Shown piece by piece: positions 15,501 through 22,762 of a stretch of 23,015 bases of DNA. Source of the DNA: Bacteroidales bacterium UBA4814 (GTDB lineage: Bacteria; Bacteroidota; Bacteroidia; Bacteroidales; UBA7960); contig DHFW01000023.1 in the NCBI GenBank assembly GCA_002402465.1, positions 15,378-38,392 on the forward strand, read 5' to 3'. Position 1 is the stretch's first letter, and every line of letters begins with the position of its first letter. Below the pieces are notes generated by a model. The model searched no databases. It was not told the DNA's origin and saw only the letters and a list, made by a program, of their open reading frames with translations. Made by a program: the position numbers and the translations under genes.

Positions 15501-16185
15501 TCCAGAAATAGTGAGAAGCTCCAATTTTGCGAAACCTGATCCACACCTGCTCATGACCGGCAGCAACCTCGGAGATATTCACAAGTTGGTGAATGGCGTT
15601 CTGGCTCAGGTTGTTGGGCCACACCCCGTTTTTCACGTCAAAGCTTACCCAGTTTTCGCCATCGTTGCTCACCTCCACCAGCAGATGCGTACTCTGAAAA
15701 CTGCAACAATACCTGAAAAAGTGCTGAAACGACAGCATAACGTGGGGGTGTCCACTCAGGTCGATGGGGGGGCTTTGTATGTAGGCATCGGTCAGCCCCA
15801 TATCATTGTCTTCACTGGCCAGGTCGCTGTCCAAAATCATAAAACCGTTGGAAGCCGAACTGCTGTTTATGGCCGGAACGCCCTGCGAAAAGCCGCCCTG
15901 GGGGCCATCGTAGGAGTGCGTAAAGCTCACGTAACCACTCAAGTCAACACTGGTCCAGCTAGCCGGAAGACCGCCGTCAAAGTCTTCATACCAAATGGCC
16001 TCATCTCCTAAGTTCTTTGCCGCGGCGGGAGGCAAAAGGTTTTTCTGCAAATTGACCACTGCAGGCCTGGGGTAGAACACCGGCTCGGTGGCCAAAACAT
16101 TCACAAGCATAAAAGTAAGCAGCAGTGGCAGGATATGACGGATTTTCAAGATTACCTTTTCCATTATCTCAATCTTTTTTCTCAT
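12565..16185 (-). CDS. Secreted T9SS cargo protein with SprB-like repeats and type A sorting domain
   Basis: A 1206-residue exported protein. A basic start and hydrophobic core (about residues 8-32, HILPLLLTFMLVNVLA) form a signal peptide. Residues 60-240 form a jelly-roll domain of adhesin/MAM-like type (WYEDFDGGLPASW to WMIDDVSI). Residues 240-350 form a CARDB-like beta-sandwich, and 355-510 a second sandwich. From about 528 to 1118 run eight SprB-like repeats, each ending in a pattern like aGtYtVtvtD..GC. The last 85 residues (LYPNPA...GKVV...FYFFTIKG...LKLIKH) are a type A T9SS sorting domain. The ATG at 16185 is chosen over one at 16371, which would put 62 non-signal residues before the signal peptide; an ATG at 16164 is also possible. 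Likely a cell-surface adhesin or motility-type protein; ligand unknown. Confidence 0.88.
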   Translation of the reverse strand: MRKKIEIMEKVILKIRHILPLLLTFMLVNVLATEPVFYPRPAVVNLQKNLLPPAAAKNLGDEAIWYEDFDGGLPASWTSVDLSGYVSFTHSYDGPQGGFSQGVPAINSSSASNGFMILDSDLASEDNDMGLTDAYIQSPPIDLSGHPHVMLSFQHFFRYCCSFQSTHLLVEVSNDGENWVSFDVKNGVWPNNLSQNAIHQLVNISEVAAGHEQVWIRFRKIGASHYFWMIDDVSINTYTANDLELFAVAFGGYTQVPGGQQQPVHFSGLIRNLGGNTQTGVHLQTDVNTFLYSGQSEPLTQLASGHTAILTTQTAFTFPGRGLYNINFEAKQNQPDTEPTNNFSLGRVQITDTVYARDGGIYLGEGIRAGVGQAFVTGNVFEILQDVRATSVSVALHEMTQPGAQITARIYQRLGVSYTQLAQTTPYSVSQHDLSVQINEEAAWLTLPFSGDGLWLEGGQQYLVAVSYPGGAGNLVISSEIPRGLPGQGAFTQIEGMWQTESQVPMIRLNLGDNVADCAPFYEVSTTEAYCGNDDGQATVIPLTGFGPHTFLWDTDPGQTGATAMNLGVGQILVEIWDASGCHDTLYVSIGSQNLEMEFEAQASACGAPNGEATVIPLAGFGPYTFIWETDPPQSGPTASGLPPGTYSVLVTDNIGCQGIIEVVVEENDFLLVDAQVQNPVCVANNGSILLQPEGGSEPFVYQWIQLPGLDGNLAENLAAGTYTVMITDQSGCESEMEFALEFEEVELELSAAVIPETCEQNNAAIVIEVDNATDPVSYFWSNGATAASLQNIGAGEYSVTIVDAFGCETQASFNISNTGQLPRVSSFTSNSPGCGQSGGTALIIPQNPEENLVYEWSTGETTPNIENVPAGIYFVNIVNPAENCVLEYPVLIKDAGAPVVNSVVSPILCNGDANGAITVSVTGGLNPVYNWVHGAEGQTVSDLGPGTYIVTVSDGNCFNGQQFEITQPEILHISYQFDEIMCHGQTTNINVGPLGGTYPYSFYWSNGLTGTEMSNVSGGEYWVQVIDFHECAFKLPLNIHEPEPIEVEADLVIPDVGQNNGSIHLTVSGGTGNLSYSWNTGATTPALTNLPIGTYTVTILDENNCTEVISYNLSPAGMDDVMEIPMALYPNPALDYAWIEFGENPGEKLVIRLHDLSGKVVREVASRQFLAGERLRIDLSGISQGFYFFTIKGSNVNSQLKLIKH

Positions 16186-16394
16186 AGAATGGGTAAAAAA
16201 GGAGGCTTTGTAAAGGGTTTTATTACAACCTGTGCAAAGCATCACATTTTCAGGGAATAAAACTATAAAATCCCTATGGCTTGCCAGTCCGTAGATTACT
16301 GAATTAGCACCCACGGTAAAAAGGTAGAATTTACCTGTTTTTGAGGCATTTTTTTGCGGTAAACGAAACAAACAAAAAAGGATCAGGTAAAGGC
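16186..16394 (-). other. 209-bp intergenic leader between the GH13 gene and the T9SS cargo gene
   Basis: The stretch is open in the frame of the T9SS gene as far back as 16371, but the encoded residues look unlike a signal peptide or any domain. It is AT-rich and contains a weak 6-bp stem (GGTAAA with TTTACC, 16315-16335 region) and no convincing terminator for the GH13 gene. It probably holds the promoter and 5' leader of the T9SS cargo gene. No consensus -7 box is clear. Confidence 0.4.
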
Positions 16395-19300
16395 TCAGCC
16401 CTCCAAAAGCTCTTCGAGACTGTTTATCAGCACATTGAGTTTATAGGTGGCATTTTCTGAGAGATTGCAAATCAAATCCATCAACTTCAAATCGGCTTTA
16501 AGAAGCAGCGCCTTTTCTTCTTCCAAGAGCAGGTCTGTGTTCTTGTGGTGGTCCATAAAATAGTCGAAAACAGCAGCAGAAAACAACCATGTGAGCAATT
16601 CCTCAAATTGCTCTTTGCTGTAAAACCAGGTTTCCTGGTAATAATTGGCCCCTATATACCTTTTTACCTTTTCGTCGCGCAGCAATTCGGCGGCCAGTTT
16701 CAGTTTGCTCTGAGGCACTGGGGCTTGCTGTTTCAGGATTATTGGCAAGGCCCCGCTGATTAGTTCTTCGCGCAGGTCGAACACCTCAAAGCCTGCCTCA
16801 AGCAATAAATCAAGCAGGTCTATATCACGATCAATTTCCTGCTGGTTTCGGCCAGTGCTCCTGAGTACATTTTGCAAAGGTAGTCGCAGCATAAGCACGT
16901 CCTGAACGGTTTTCTCCTGTTCGCCTTCGCTGGTGAGCTTTTTAAGTGCCTGCTTGGCATAAAAGGCCACTATGAGCATGGCACTTTCGCGGATGGGCAA
17001 GGTGGTGCCTGGCAGTGGCAGGCGTTCAGAGGCCACGCTTTTTCTTGACAGAATTTTGTCGGCCAGCATGGTTTCATGGTCTTTGGCAAAACGGAAGGCA
17101 GCTTTGACCGACTGCAGTTTTTTGAAAAAACTTTCAGCAGCAGGCTCAATCGGAGAAGACAAGTTAAAATGATCGGCCACTTTTGCTGCAAAATTTTCGA
17201 AGCGAGCCACCAGTGGCTGCAAAGAGGCATCGTTTCGCAACGGAATTTCAGGATACTGCATTGCGTTGGCCAGGGCATCGATCACATCGGGCTGGAAAAG
17301 GGGTTCGAATGCTGAATAAACCTGCTCCAGTTCCAGTTCCTGACGGGCCTGTTCCACACTGGGCACTCCCTGCCCGGCCAGGTTGTAATGCAGGCGCTCG
17401 TATATACCCTGTTCATCATACACTTCGCGAAACTGCCAGAAAATACGGTATTCAAAACCGTTCAGATGCCAGTGCAAGCCATGTTCATGAATGTCGCGCC
17501 CGCTTTTCAGGTATTCAAGGCCAGAGATGTGCTCACGCAACATATAAAAATATTTCGAATCCCGGTTTATTGCCAGGGCCTCGCCAAGGCTGAGCGACTG
17601 TGTCTGCCCCTCTCCACCCTCTTTGCTCAGCTTGGGCGCCGAGTGAAATATGCGGCCCGAGGCCTGCTCATATTTGTTGTTAAACAGCACCAGGGCCCTT
17701 TCGGTGCCCTTGCGGTTGGTGTAAGCCATCACGTTTTCATTGAGATAGCCGGCATCGTCCATAAAATCAAAGAAATTAAAATGCTCCACTTCGCTGAAGA
17801 GGTATCTTTTTTCCAGCAAGGGAAATATCTCTTTTTCATGCTTTTCCACCAGCCATTGCTGCGGCAGTTCATTGTAGTAAGCCCGCTGGTATTCCATGCC
17901 ATATTTTTCGGTGTAGCCTTCAATTTGCCCATGGGCAAACATTGGCAAACCCGGAAGGGTGCTCATTAGCACACAAATCCCAAAGTATTTGTCGCCGGTA
18001 CCAAACTGCCTGATGGTGGTTTCTTCATCGGGGTTGCTCATGAAGTTTACATATCGCTTTAATATCTCGGGTTCAAACTCCAGGGTGTTGGTAATCAGGT
18101 CGCGGTACTTTTCGTTTTCCTCGTTTTTCAGCATATGCATAAAAGCCGAGTTGTACACGCGGTGCATGCCCAGTGTGCGCACAAAATAGCCTTCCATAAA
18201 CCAGAATGCCTCTGCCAGCAGCAGGGTTTCGGGCATGGTTTCGTTCATGCGGTCCACTACTTCGCGCCAGAACTCCACCGGGAAAAGGGCATCGAACTGG
18301 GCCTGCGTCATGGCATAATCAGAGCGGGATGGGATATCGCCACCGGTGCCGGGCCTCGGATACCACAGGCGGGCAAAATGCTTCTTGGCCAGGGTCATGG
18401 CCGCATCGAAGCGAATAATGGAAAAGCGGCGGGCCACCTCGAAGATCATCTGTATGACGGCCTCACGCACTTCCTGCTTGATCATATCGAGCTGGGCGGT
18501 ATCGTTCCAGGGCATGTTAGTGCCATCATTGCCATGATAAATGTAGCGCACATCGCCTGTGCGACGGTCAACACGCTGAAACACAACGGCAGCGTCGGTT
18601 TTGGAATAATAGCCATCATCAATACGAATCTCAATATCAGGATGTTCCGAAAGATTTTCACCGGAAAAGCGATAGGCCGGGAAAGGGGGCACACGGCTTT
18701 GAATGAAATAATCGGGGTTTTCAATCACCCATTTTGAATAAATGCCGGTATGATTGGGCACCATGTCACTGGCCAGCCTGATTCCTCTTGCTTTTGCTCT
18801 TTCGTTGAGGTTCTGATAAGCCTGCTCTCCACCGAGGTCGTGCGCTATCTGGTAATCGTAGAGCGAATAGGCCGAAGAAACCGCATCGGTAAAGCCCATG
18901 ATGTGCTTGATGCGTCGCGAAGCGTTGCTGCGCTCCCAAATGCCTATGAGCCATAACCCGTTGAAATGCCAGCGAGCCAGCTGGTCGAGTTCTTCATCGG
19001 GAATCTGGTCCAGCCGTTTGATCTCACGCTGGTATTTTTTCGATAACTGATCAAGCCACACCCAGGTGTTCTTGGCCATCAGCACCACACGGGGCATCCA
19101 GTGGGTATCTTGCGTAAAGGCCTCATGTTCTTCATAATCACGGGCAGCATCGCTGGTAAAGTCGTAGCCCGATTTCCCGATAAAGGCGCCTTCGGCTGCT
19201 CCGCCCTTGTATTGAGGCACAAAAGTGGGGCTGCCTCCCTCTCCCCCTTCCAGGCGAAGGTCCTCTTTCATGAGGTCCTTTCCCTTAAGAACCTGCAAAA

Positions 19301-20027
19301 TAAAATCCTCGGGAAGGAAAGCCTTCCAGCGATTCAAAACAAAGTCGAGCTGGGCATTCAGGTCATCGGGAGCCGCCAGGAAAGGGGCCTTAAGCAAATT
19401 TATGACATCCTGCTGGTCGGGTCCAAAAGGCGGCTCATTTGCAAAAAAGCTTTCAAGCAGTGCCAGCAACTCATCCAAGGCTGGCTGATTCTCAAGATAA
19501 TTTCGGTCGAAAAGGTCTCTGAACTTTTTGGTGGCAGGATTCAGATTGGCCAGTGAAAGCATCAGAAGTTCCTCCAGGCTGATGCTTGTATTAGGCCGAT
19601 CGCCGGTTTGCTGACTAAGCCATCCGGTGGCCGTCATGCGGCCGCGGTACACATCCAAAGGAGGAAACTGCAAAGTGAAATCGAGCAGGATGCGGCGGTA
19701 TTTCTCATTCCCAAGCTTCTCGCTCAACAGGTTTTCTGCTTTTCGAAAAACCCCGGGATTGAGCTGTTTTTCATACTCGCGCATCACCAGGTGATAAACC
19801 TCATCGAGTAAACCTGCGGCATTGATCTCGCCCGGGTAAACATGTTGCTGAGGGGCACGGCTTTTGTTCAGCCGGAAAGTAAGATTCCTAACAGCATGAA
19901 AATCGGCAAAAACCACCCGCCCATCGGTGGAAAAAAGACGGTCTTCCACTTGCAATTTTTCGCGAATGCGACCCGCAATATGAAACTCATTAACAACCTT
20001 GCCTGTGAAATTTGAATGTGCCGTCAT
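16395..20027 (-). CDS. Large GH13-family alpha-glucan-active protein (region IV His replaced)
   Basis: A 1210-residue protein with no signal peptide, so probably cytosolic. Residues 1-350 form an N-terminal part of unknown fold, rich in helix. Residues 350-760 form a GH13 TIM barrel: region I DMVPNH (421-426), region II IIRFDAA with nucleophile Asp541, region III LLLAEAF with acid/base Glu606, and region IV NFMSNPDE with Asp667. In region IV the usual NHD reads NPD (665-667), so the transition-state His is missing. Residues 760-1210 form a beta-domain and a long helical tail. GH13 enzymes hydrolyse or transfer alpha-glucosidic bonds; the substrate here (glycogen or maltodextrin) is a guess. 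Two Gly/Glu-rich linkers (EGGEGG near 261-266, EGGEG near 796-800) look inserted. It lies 209 nt upstream of the T9SS gene on the same strand. No other glycan genes are nearby. Confidence 0.85.
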   Translation of the reverse strand: MTAHSNFTGKVVNEFHIAGRIREKLQVEDRLFSTDGRVVFADFHAVRNLTFRLNKSRAPQQHVYPGEINAAGLLDEVYHLVMREYEKQLNPGVFRKAENLLSEKLGNEKYRRILLDFTLQFPPLDVYRGRMTATGWLSQQTGDRPNTSISLEELLMLSLANLNPATKKFRDLFDRNYLENQPALDELLALLESFFANEPPFGPDQQDVINLLKAPFLAAPDDLNAQLDFVLNRWKAFLPEDFILQVLKGKDLMKEDLRLEGGEGGSPTFVPQYKGGAAEGAFIGKSGYDFTSDAARDYEEHEAFTQDTHWMPRVVLMAKNTWVWLDQLSKKYQREIKRLDQIPDEELDQLARWHFNGLWLIGIWERSNASRRIKHIMGFTDAVSSAYSLYDYQIAHDLGGEQAYQNLNERAKARGIRLASDMVPNHTGIYSKWVIENPDYFIQSRVPPFPAYRFSGENLSEHPDIEIRIDDGYYSKTDAAVVFQRVDRRTGDVRYIYHGNDGTNMPWNDTAQLDMIKQEVREAVIQMIFEVARRFSIIRFDAAMTLAKKHFARLWYPRPGTGGDIPSRSDYAMTQAQFDALFPVEFWREVVDRMNETMPETLLLAEAFWFMEGYFVRTLGMHRVYNSAFMHMLKNEENEKYRDLITNTLEFEPEILKRYVNFMSNPDEETTIRQFGTGDKYFGICVLMSTLPGLPMFAHGQIEGYTEKYGMEYQRAYYNELPQQWLVEKHEKEIFPLLEKRYLFSEVEHFNFFDFMDDAGYLNENVMAYTNRKGTERALVLFNNKYEQASGRIFHSAPKLSKEGGEGQTQSLSLGEALAINRDSKYFYMLREHISGLEYLKSGRDIHEHGLHWHLNGFEYRIFWQFREVYDEQGIYERLHYNLAGQGVPSVEQARQELELEQVYSAFEPLFQPDVIDALANAMQYPEIPLRNDASLQPLVARFENFAAKVADHFNLSSPIEPAAESFFKKLQSVKAAFRFAKDHETMLADKILSRKSVASERLPLPGTTLPIRESAMLIVAFYAKQALKKLTSEGEQEKTVQDVLMLRLPLQNVLRSTGRNQQEIDRDIDLLDLLLEAGFEVFDLREELISGALPIILKQQAPVPQSKLKLAAELLRDEKVKRYIGANYYQETWFYSKEQFEELLTWLFSAAVFDYFMDHHKNTDLLLEEEKALLLKADLKLMDLICNLSENATYKLNVLINSLEELLEG

Positions 20028-20703
20028 AACCTTACTTTTTTTGCTTTGGTGTATAGGATAAAAGTAAGGATTTTCCAGTTTTTCAGAAACGTTCTATGGC
20101 AAAAGTTTTAAGATGGCTTACAGCCTGGGCTGAATATCTTTATTGATGCCTAAATTAAGCGATCCTTAGTTTCGGGGTCCCTATTGCTTTCGCTTAATCA
20201 AAAAGAAACGAATTAATTACAAGGTGGGATATGCTTTGCGATAACCTGAGCCTGTTTCGTGAATGTTTTTTTTAAAGTTGGATTTTTTGTTGGTTTTGTA
20301 CCGCCATGACGTACCTTTCAAAGTCCTGGTAAGGATTCTGTGGTTTTTGCCGGCATGTTCGTTTTTTTTTAACAAATTGTATCCCGGGTGGCAACTGACA
20401 AAGCCTCCATAATTCTTCAATGTTCATGTTTTGATAAATGGTATTTGTGACCTTCATTATAGTATGTCGTTCATGTGAGCATATCTTAACTGCAAAATCA
20501 ATGAGTACTCACCTGAAGGTATGGGGATAGGCTTTGACAGGAACCTAAAAGATAGTGTTGTACTCCCAAATAATGATGTGTTTTTTGTTAGCTTTGTAAG
20601 CTCTGCAATTACACATTACTAATGAATTGTACAGGTTGTCTTATATTTTTCTCAGTATAAATCGCTCAATCTATATCTTTATTATTAGAGTAAATTTCTT
20701 CCT
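20028..20703. other. AT-rich 676-bp stretch with no convincing gene
   Basis: The stretch between the GH13 gene and the small membrane-protein gene is clearly richer in A and T than its surroundings. It contains no RNA gene, repeat or strong terminator I can support. It must hold the promoter of the GH13 gene (weak TACTTTTA box on the minus strand, 20059-20066) and of the plus-strand gene at 20704 (weak TATCTTTA at 20674-20681). A 10-bp palindrome TGAGTACTCA lies at 20502-20511. One small minus-strand ORF (20272-20427) is listed separately. Confidence 0.45.
20272..20427 (-). CDS. Doubtful small hypothetical ORF
   Basis: A 51-residue frame starting at ATG 20427 (an in-frame ATG at 20457 adds ten residues). 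It reads MNIEELWRLCQLPPG at the start and NPYQDFERYVMAVQNQQK near the end. The composition (mixed acidic, aromatic and basic residues, no low complexity) looks protein-like, but I do not recognise a family. A competing frame on the same strand (20217-20420) overlaps it, joined through an A8 tract at 20268-20275, which would fit a decayed gene. It could be a fragment of an old gene or chance. It may be transcribed in the same direction as the GH13 gene downstream. Confidence 0.25.
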   Translation of the reverse strand: MNIEELWRLCQLPPGIQFVKKKRTCRQKPQNPYQDFERYVMAVQNQQKIQL

Positions 20704-21144
20704 ATGACTCACATTCCCATATACAAGATCAATTACAAAACCGTAAAGGTGTTTGGATGGTTTGGTTTTATCATTTTCCTGACGGGGCTTATATTTCTCA
20801 TAAGGTATCTTACCGTGCCCGGTTCCCGCGAAAGCGGCCTGGAACTCCCATTTTTGGTGATTGTTCCGGGTCAAGGCTTACTGGCTATTTACATAGCCCT
20901 TAACTCCCTGAAAAACAGACGTTATTACATTGAATGGGACGACCAGCAGATTCGATACTGGCAGCCGCGAAAAAAAGAGCCCGAATTCATTAATAAAACC
21001 GAAATTGTTTCAGTAGAAATAAAAAACCTGGAAGTCCTGATCAGACTTAATGATGGGGAGAAAAGATTCAACCTAAAACATCTCTTTTTTCCTGAGCGAA
21101 AACAAATTCAGGAAATGTTTGAAGCCTTAAACCAAAAGGATTAG
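20704..21144 (+). CDS. Small membrane protein with two TM segments and a possible PH-like domain
   Basis: A 146-residue protein of unknown function. TM1 spans about residues 16-36 (VFGWFGFIIFLTGLIFLIRY) and TM2 about 48-67 (LPFLVIVPGQGLLAIYIAL). Residues 70-146 alternate hydrophobic and polar residues as in a small beta-barrel with a final helix (YYIEWDDQQIRYW, then EIVSVEIKNLEVLIRLNDG, then FPERKQIQEMFEAL), which resembles bacterial PH-like (bPH) domains. The tail is predicted to face the cytosol. It stands alone on the plus strand; its stop codon overlaps the stop of the convergent phytoene desaturase-like gene by 4 nt. The PH-like call is an inference from pattern only. Confidence 0.7.
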   Translation: MTHIPIYKINYKTVKVFGWFGFIIFLTGLIFLIRYLTVPGSRESGLELPFLVIVPGQGLLAIYIALNSLKNRRYYIEWDDQQIRYWQPRKKEPEFINKTEIVSVEIKNLEVLIRLNDGEKRFNLKHLFFPERKQIQEMFEALNQKD

Positions 21145-22607
21145 TATTTTTCAGCAATTAGCTTTGCCACTACCTGCCCTGAAATAATGGAAGGCGGCAT
21201 GCCCGGGCCGGGCGAGGTTAGCTGTCCGGTGTAGTAAAGATTTGAAATCTTCTTATGATGCAACCTGGGCTTAAGGATTGCTGTTTGTTTCAGTGTATTG
21301 GCAAGCCCGTAAGCGTTGCCTTTAAAGGCATTGTAATCGCCCACGAAATCACTGAGGCAAAAAGAGCGCTTGTAAACAATGTGGTCCCTGATATCCTGGC
21401 CCAATACATGCTTCATGCGATCGGCCATGATTTCAAAATACTTTTCGCGCATGGCTTCGCTGTCCTCAATTCCGGGTGCCAGGGGCATCAGCAGGAAAAT
21501 ATTTTCACTGCCTTTGGGTGCCACCGTGGGGTCGGTTTTCGAAGGGCAAGAAACGTAGAACAATGGATCGGTAGGCCATGCAGGTTCGGTGTATATTTCT
21601 TTGGCATGCAGGTCAAAATCGCGGTCGAAAAACAGGTTGTGGTGTTCCAATTTATCAATCCGTTTATTTAAACCCAGGTAAAACAGCAGCGAGCTGGGCG
21701 CCATGGTGCGATTTTCCCAATAACCTGAAGAATAACTTCTGAACGATTCAGGCAGAAGGTTTTGCTCCACATGATGGTAATCGGCACCGGCAATTACATA
21801 ATCGAACTCATAGCTGCCTTTTGTTGTAGTAAAGCCGGTTGCTTTGCGGCCTTTCACTTCAATGCTTTTTACAGGCTCATTTACCTGAAACTCCACCCCA
21901 AGTTCTTCGGCCAGGCTCACAAAGCCTTCAATGATCTTGTGCATACCGCCCATGGGGTACCAGGTACCTAGCTGTAGATCGGCATAATTCATCAGGCTGT
22001 AAAGCGCAGGTGTATTTTCAGGGGTGGCACCAAGAAACAAAACAGGGAACTTCAATATCTCACGAAGTTTTTCGTTCTGAAAAAGTTTTTCAATCTGCGA
22101 CGAGATGGAGCTGAACATTTGCAGCTTGAAAAGGCTCCGGAGTAAACGAATGTCGGCAAATTCGAAAACAGAGAGGCTCGGCTTCCACACAAACTCTTCC
22201 ATGCCCACCTTGTACTTGTATTCGGCTTCGGCAAGGAATATATCCAGGTTTTTGCTGCTACCAGGCTCAATGGATTCGAAAAGCTGTTTCAATTCTTCAT
22301 AGCTGGCCGGCATGGAAACAATGTCGTCCTTGCCAAACACCACATTGTACGAAGGGTCGAGCCTGACCAAGTCATAATAATCGGAAGCAGATTTGCCGAA
22401 ATGCTTAAAGAAGTTCTCGAAAACTTCGGGCATCCAATACCATGATGGGCCCATGTCGAACATAAAGCCCTGGGTTTCAAACTTGCGGGCACGCCCGCCC
22501 AGGCTGTCGTTCTTTTCAAATACGGTAACCTTAAAACCTTCCTTTGCCAGGCTGCAGGCCGCCGAAAGCCCCGCAAAACCCGATCCGATTACTCCTGCCG
22601 TTTTCAT
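21141..22607 (-). CDS. crtI: Phytoene desaturase (CrtI)-family FAD-dependent oxidoreductase
   Basis: A 488-residue flavoprotein of the CrtI / carotenoid desaturase-isomerase family, normal length. The N-terminal FAD fold shows GSGFAG (8-13), Glu31 for the ribose, and GGRAR (37-41). FDMGPSWYWMPE (around 50-62) and the C-terminal YTGQLTSPGPGMPPSIISGQ signature (about 458-478) are typical of CrtI. CrtI-type enzymes introduce double bonds in phytoene to give neurosporene or lycopene at the membrane. No crtB, crtY, crtZ or idi gene is visible nearby, so the exact step (phytoene, zeta-carotene, or another polyene) cannot be fixed. It starts close to a 12-bp palindrome (22677-22688) and a recombinase fragment, and may lie at the edge of a rearranged region. 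Confidence 0.88.
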   Translation of the reverse strand: MKTAGVIGSGFAGLSAACSLAKEGFKVTVFEKNDSLGGRARKFETQGFMFDMGPSWYWMPEVFENFFKHFGKSASDYYDLVRLDPSYNVVFGKDDIVSMPASYEELKQLFESIEPGSSKNLDIFLAEAEYKYKVGMEEFVWKPSLSVFEFADIRLLRSLFKLQMFSSISSQIEKLFQNEKLREILKFPVLFLGATPENTPALYSLMNYADLQLGTWYPMGGMHKIIEGFVSLAEELGVEFQVNEPVKSIEVKGRKATGFTTTKGSYEFDYVIAGADYHHVEQNLLPESFRSYSSGYWENRTMAPSSLLFYLGLNKRIDKLEHHNLFFDRDFDLHAKEIYTEPAWPTDPLFYVSCPSKTDPTVAPKGSENIFLLMPLAPGIEDSEAMREKYFEIMADRMKHVLGQDIRDHIVYKRSFCLSDFVGDYNAFKGNAYGLANTLKQTAILKPRLHHKKISNLYYTGQLTSPGPGMPPSIISGQVVAKLIAEKY

Positions 22608-22693
22608 TGATCCCGTTTTTTTGTGTTTCTAAAGATAAGAAAACATTGAAAACAGGAAAATGTTTTGGGAAAATAAATGAAATTTCATGGGGC

Positions 22694-22731
22694 AAAAAAG
22701 ATGCAAGAACAGGTCGTGACCCGTCCTTGCA
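22694..22731 (-). terminator. 30-nt imperfect palindrome followed by U-run on the minus strand
   Basis: Bases 22702-22715 pair with 22718-22731 in 12 of 14 positions around a two-base centre; the outer arms are TGCAAG and CTTGCA and the inner arms GGTC and GACC. On the minus strand it is followed by TCTTTTTT, the form of an intrinsic terminator. No minus-strand gene is visible to its right within the window. It could instead be a terminus or recombination site of the mobile-element remnant that begins 30-40 nt further on. Confidence 0.5.
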
Positions 22732-22762
22732 AAGCACTTTCATTTTAATTAATAAAAATGGA

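Noticed and set aside
15283..16011. A 242-codon open frame antisense to the T9SS cargo gene
   Set aside because: No domain or signal is visible and the opposite strand is a well-supported gene.
16186..16371. N-terminal extension of the T9SS cargo protein from the ATG at 16371
   Set aside because: It would place 62 residues before an obvious signal peptide, which would block export. The start at 16185 fits the signal peptide.
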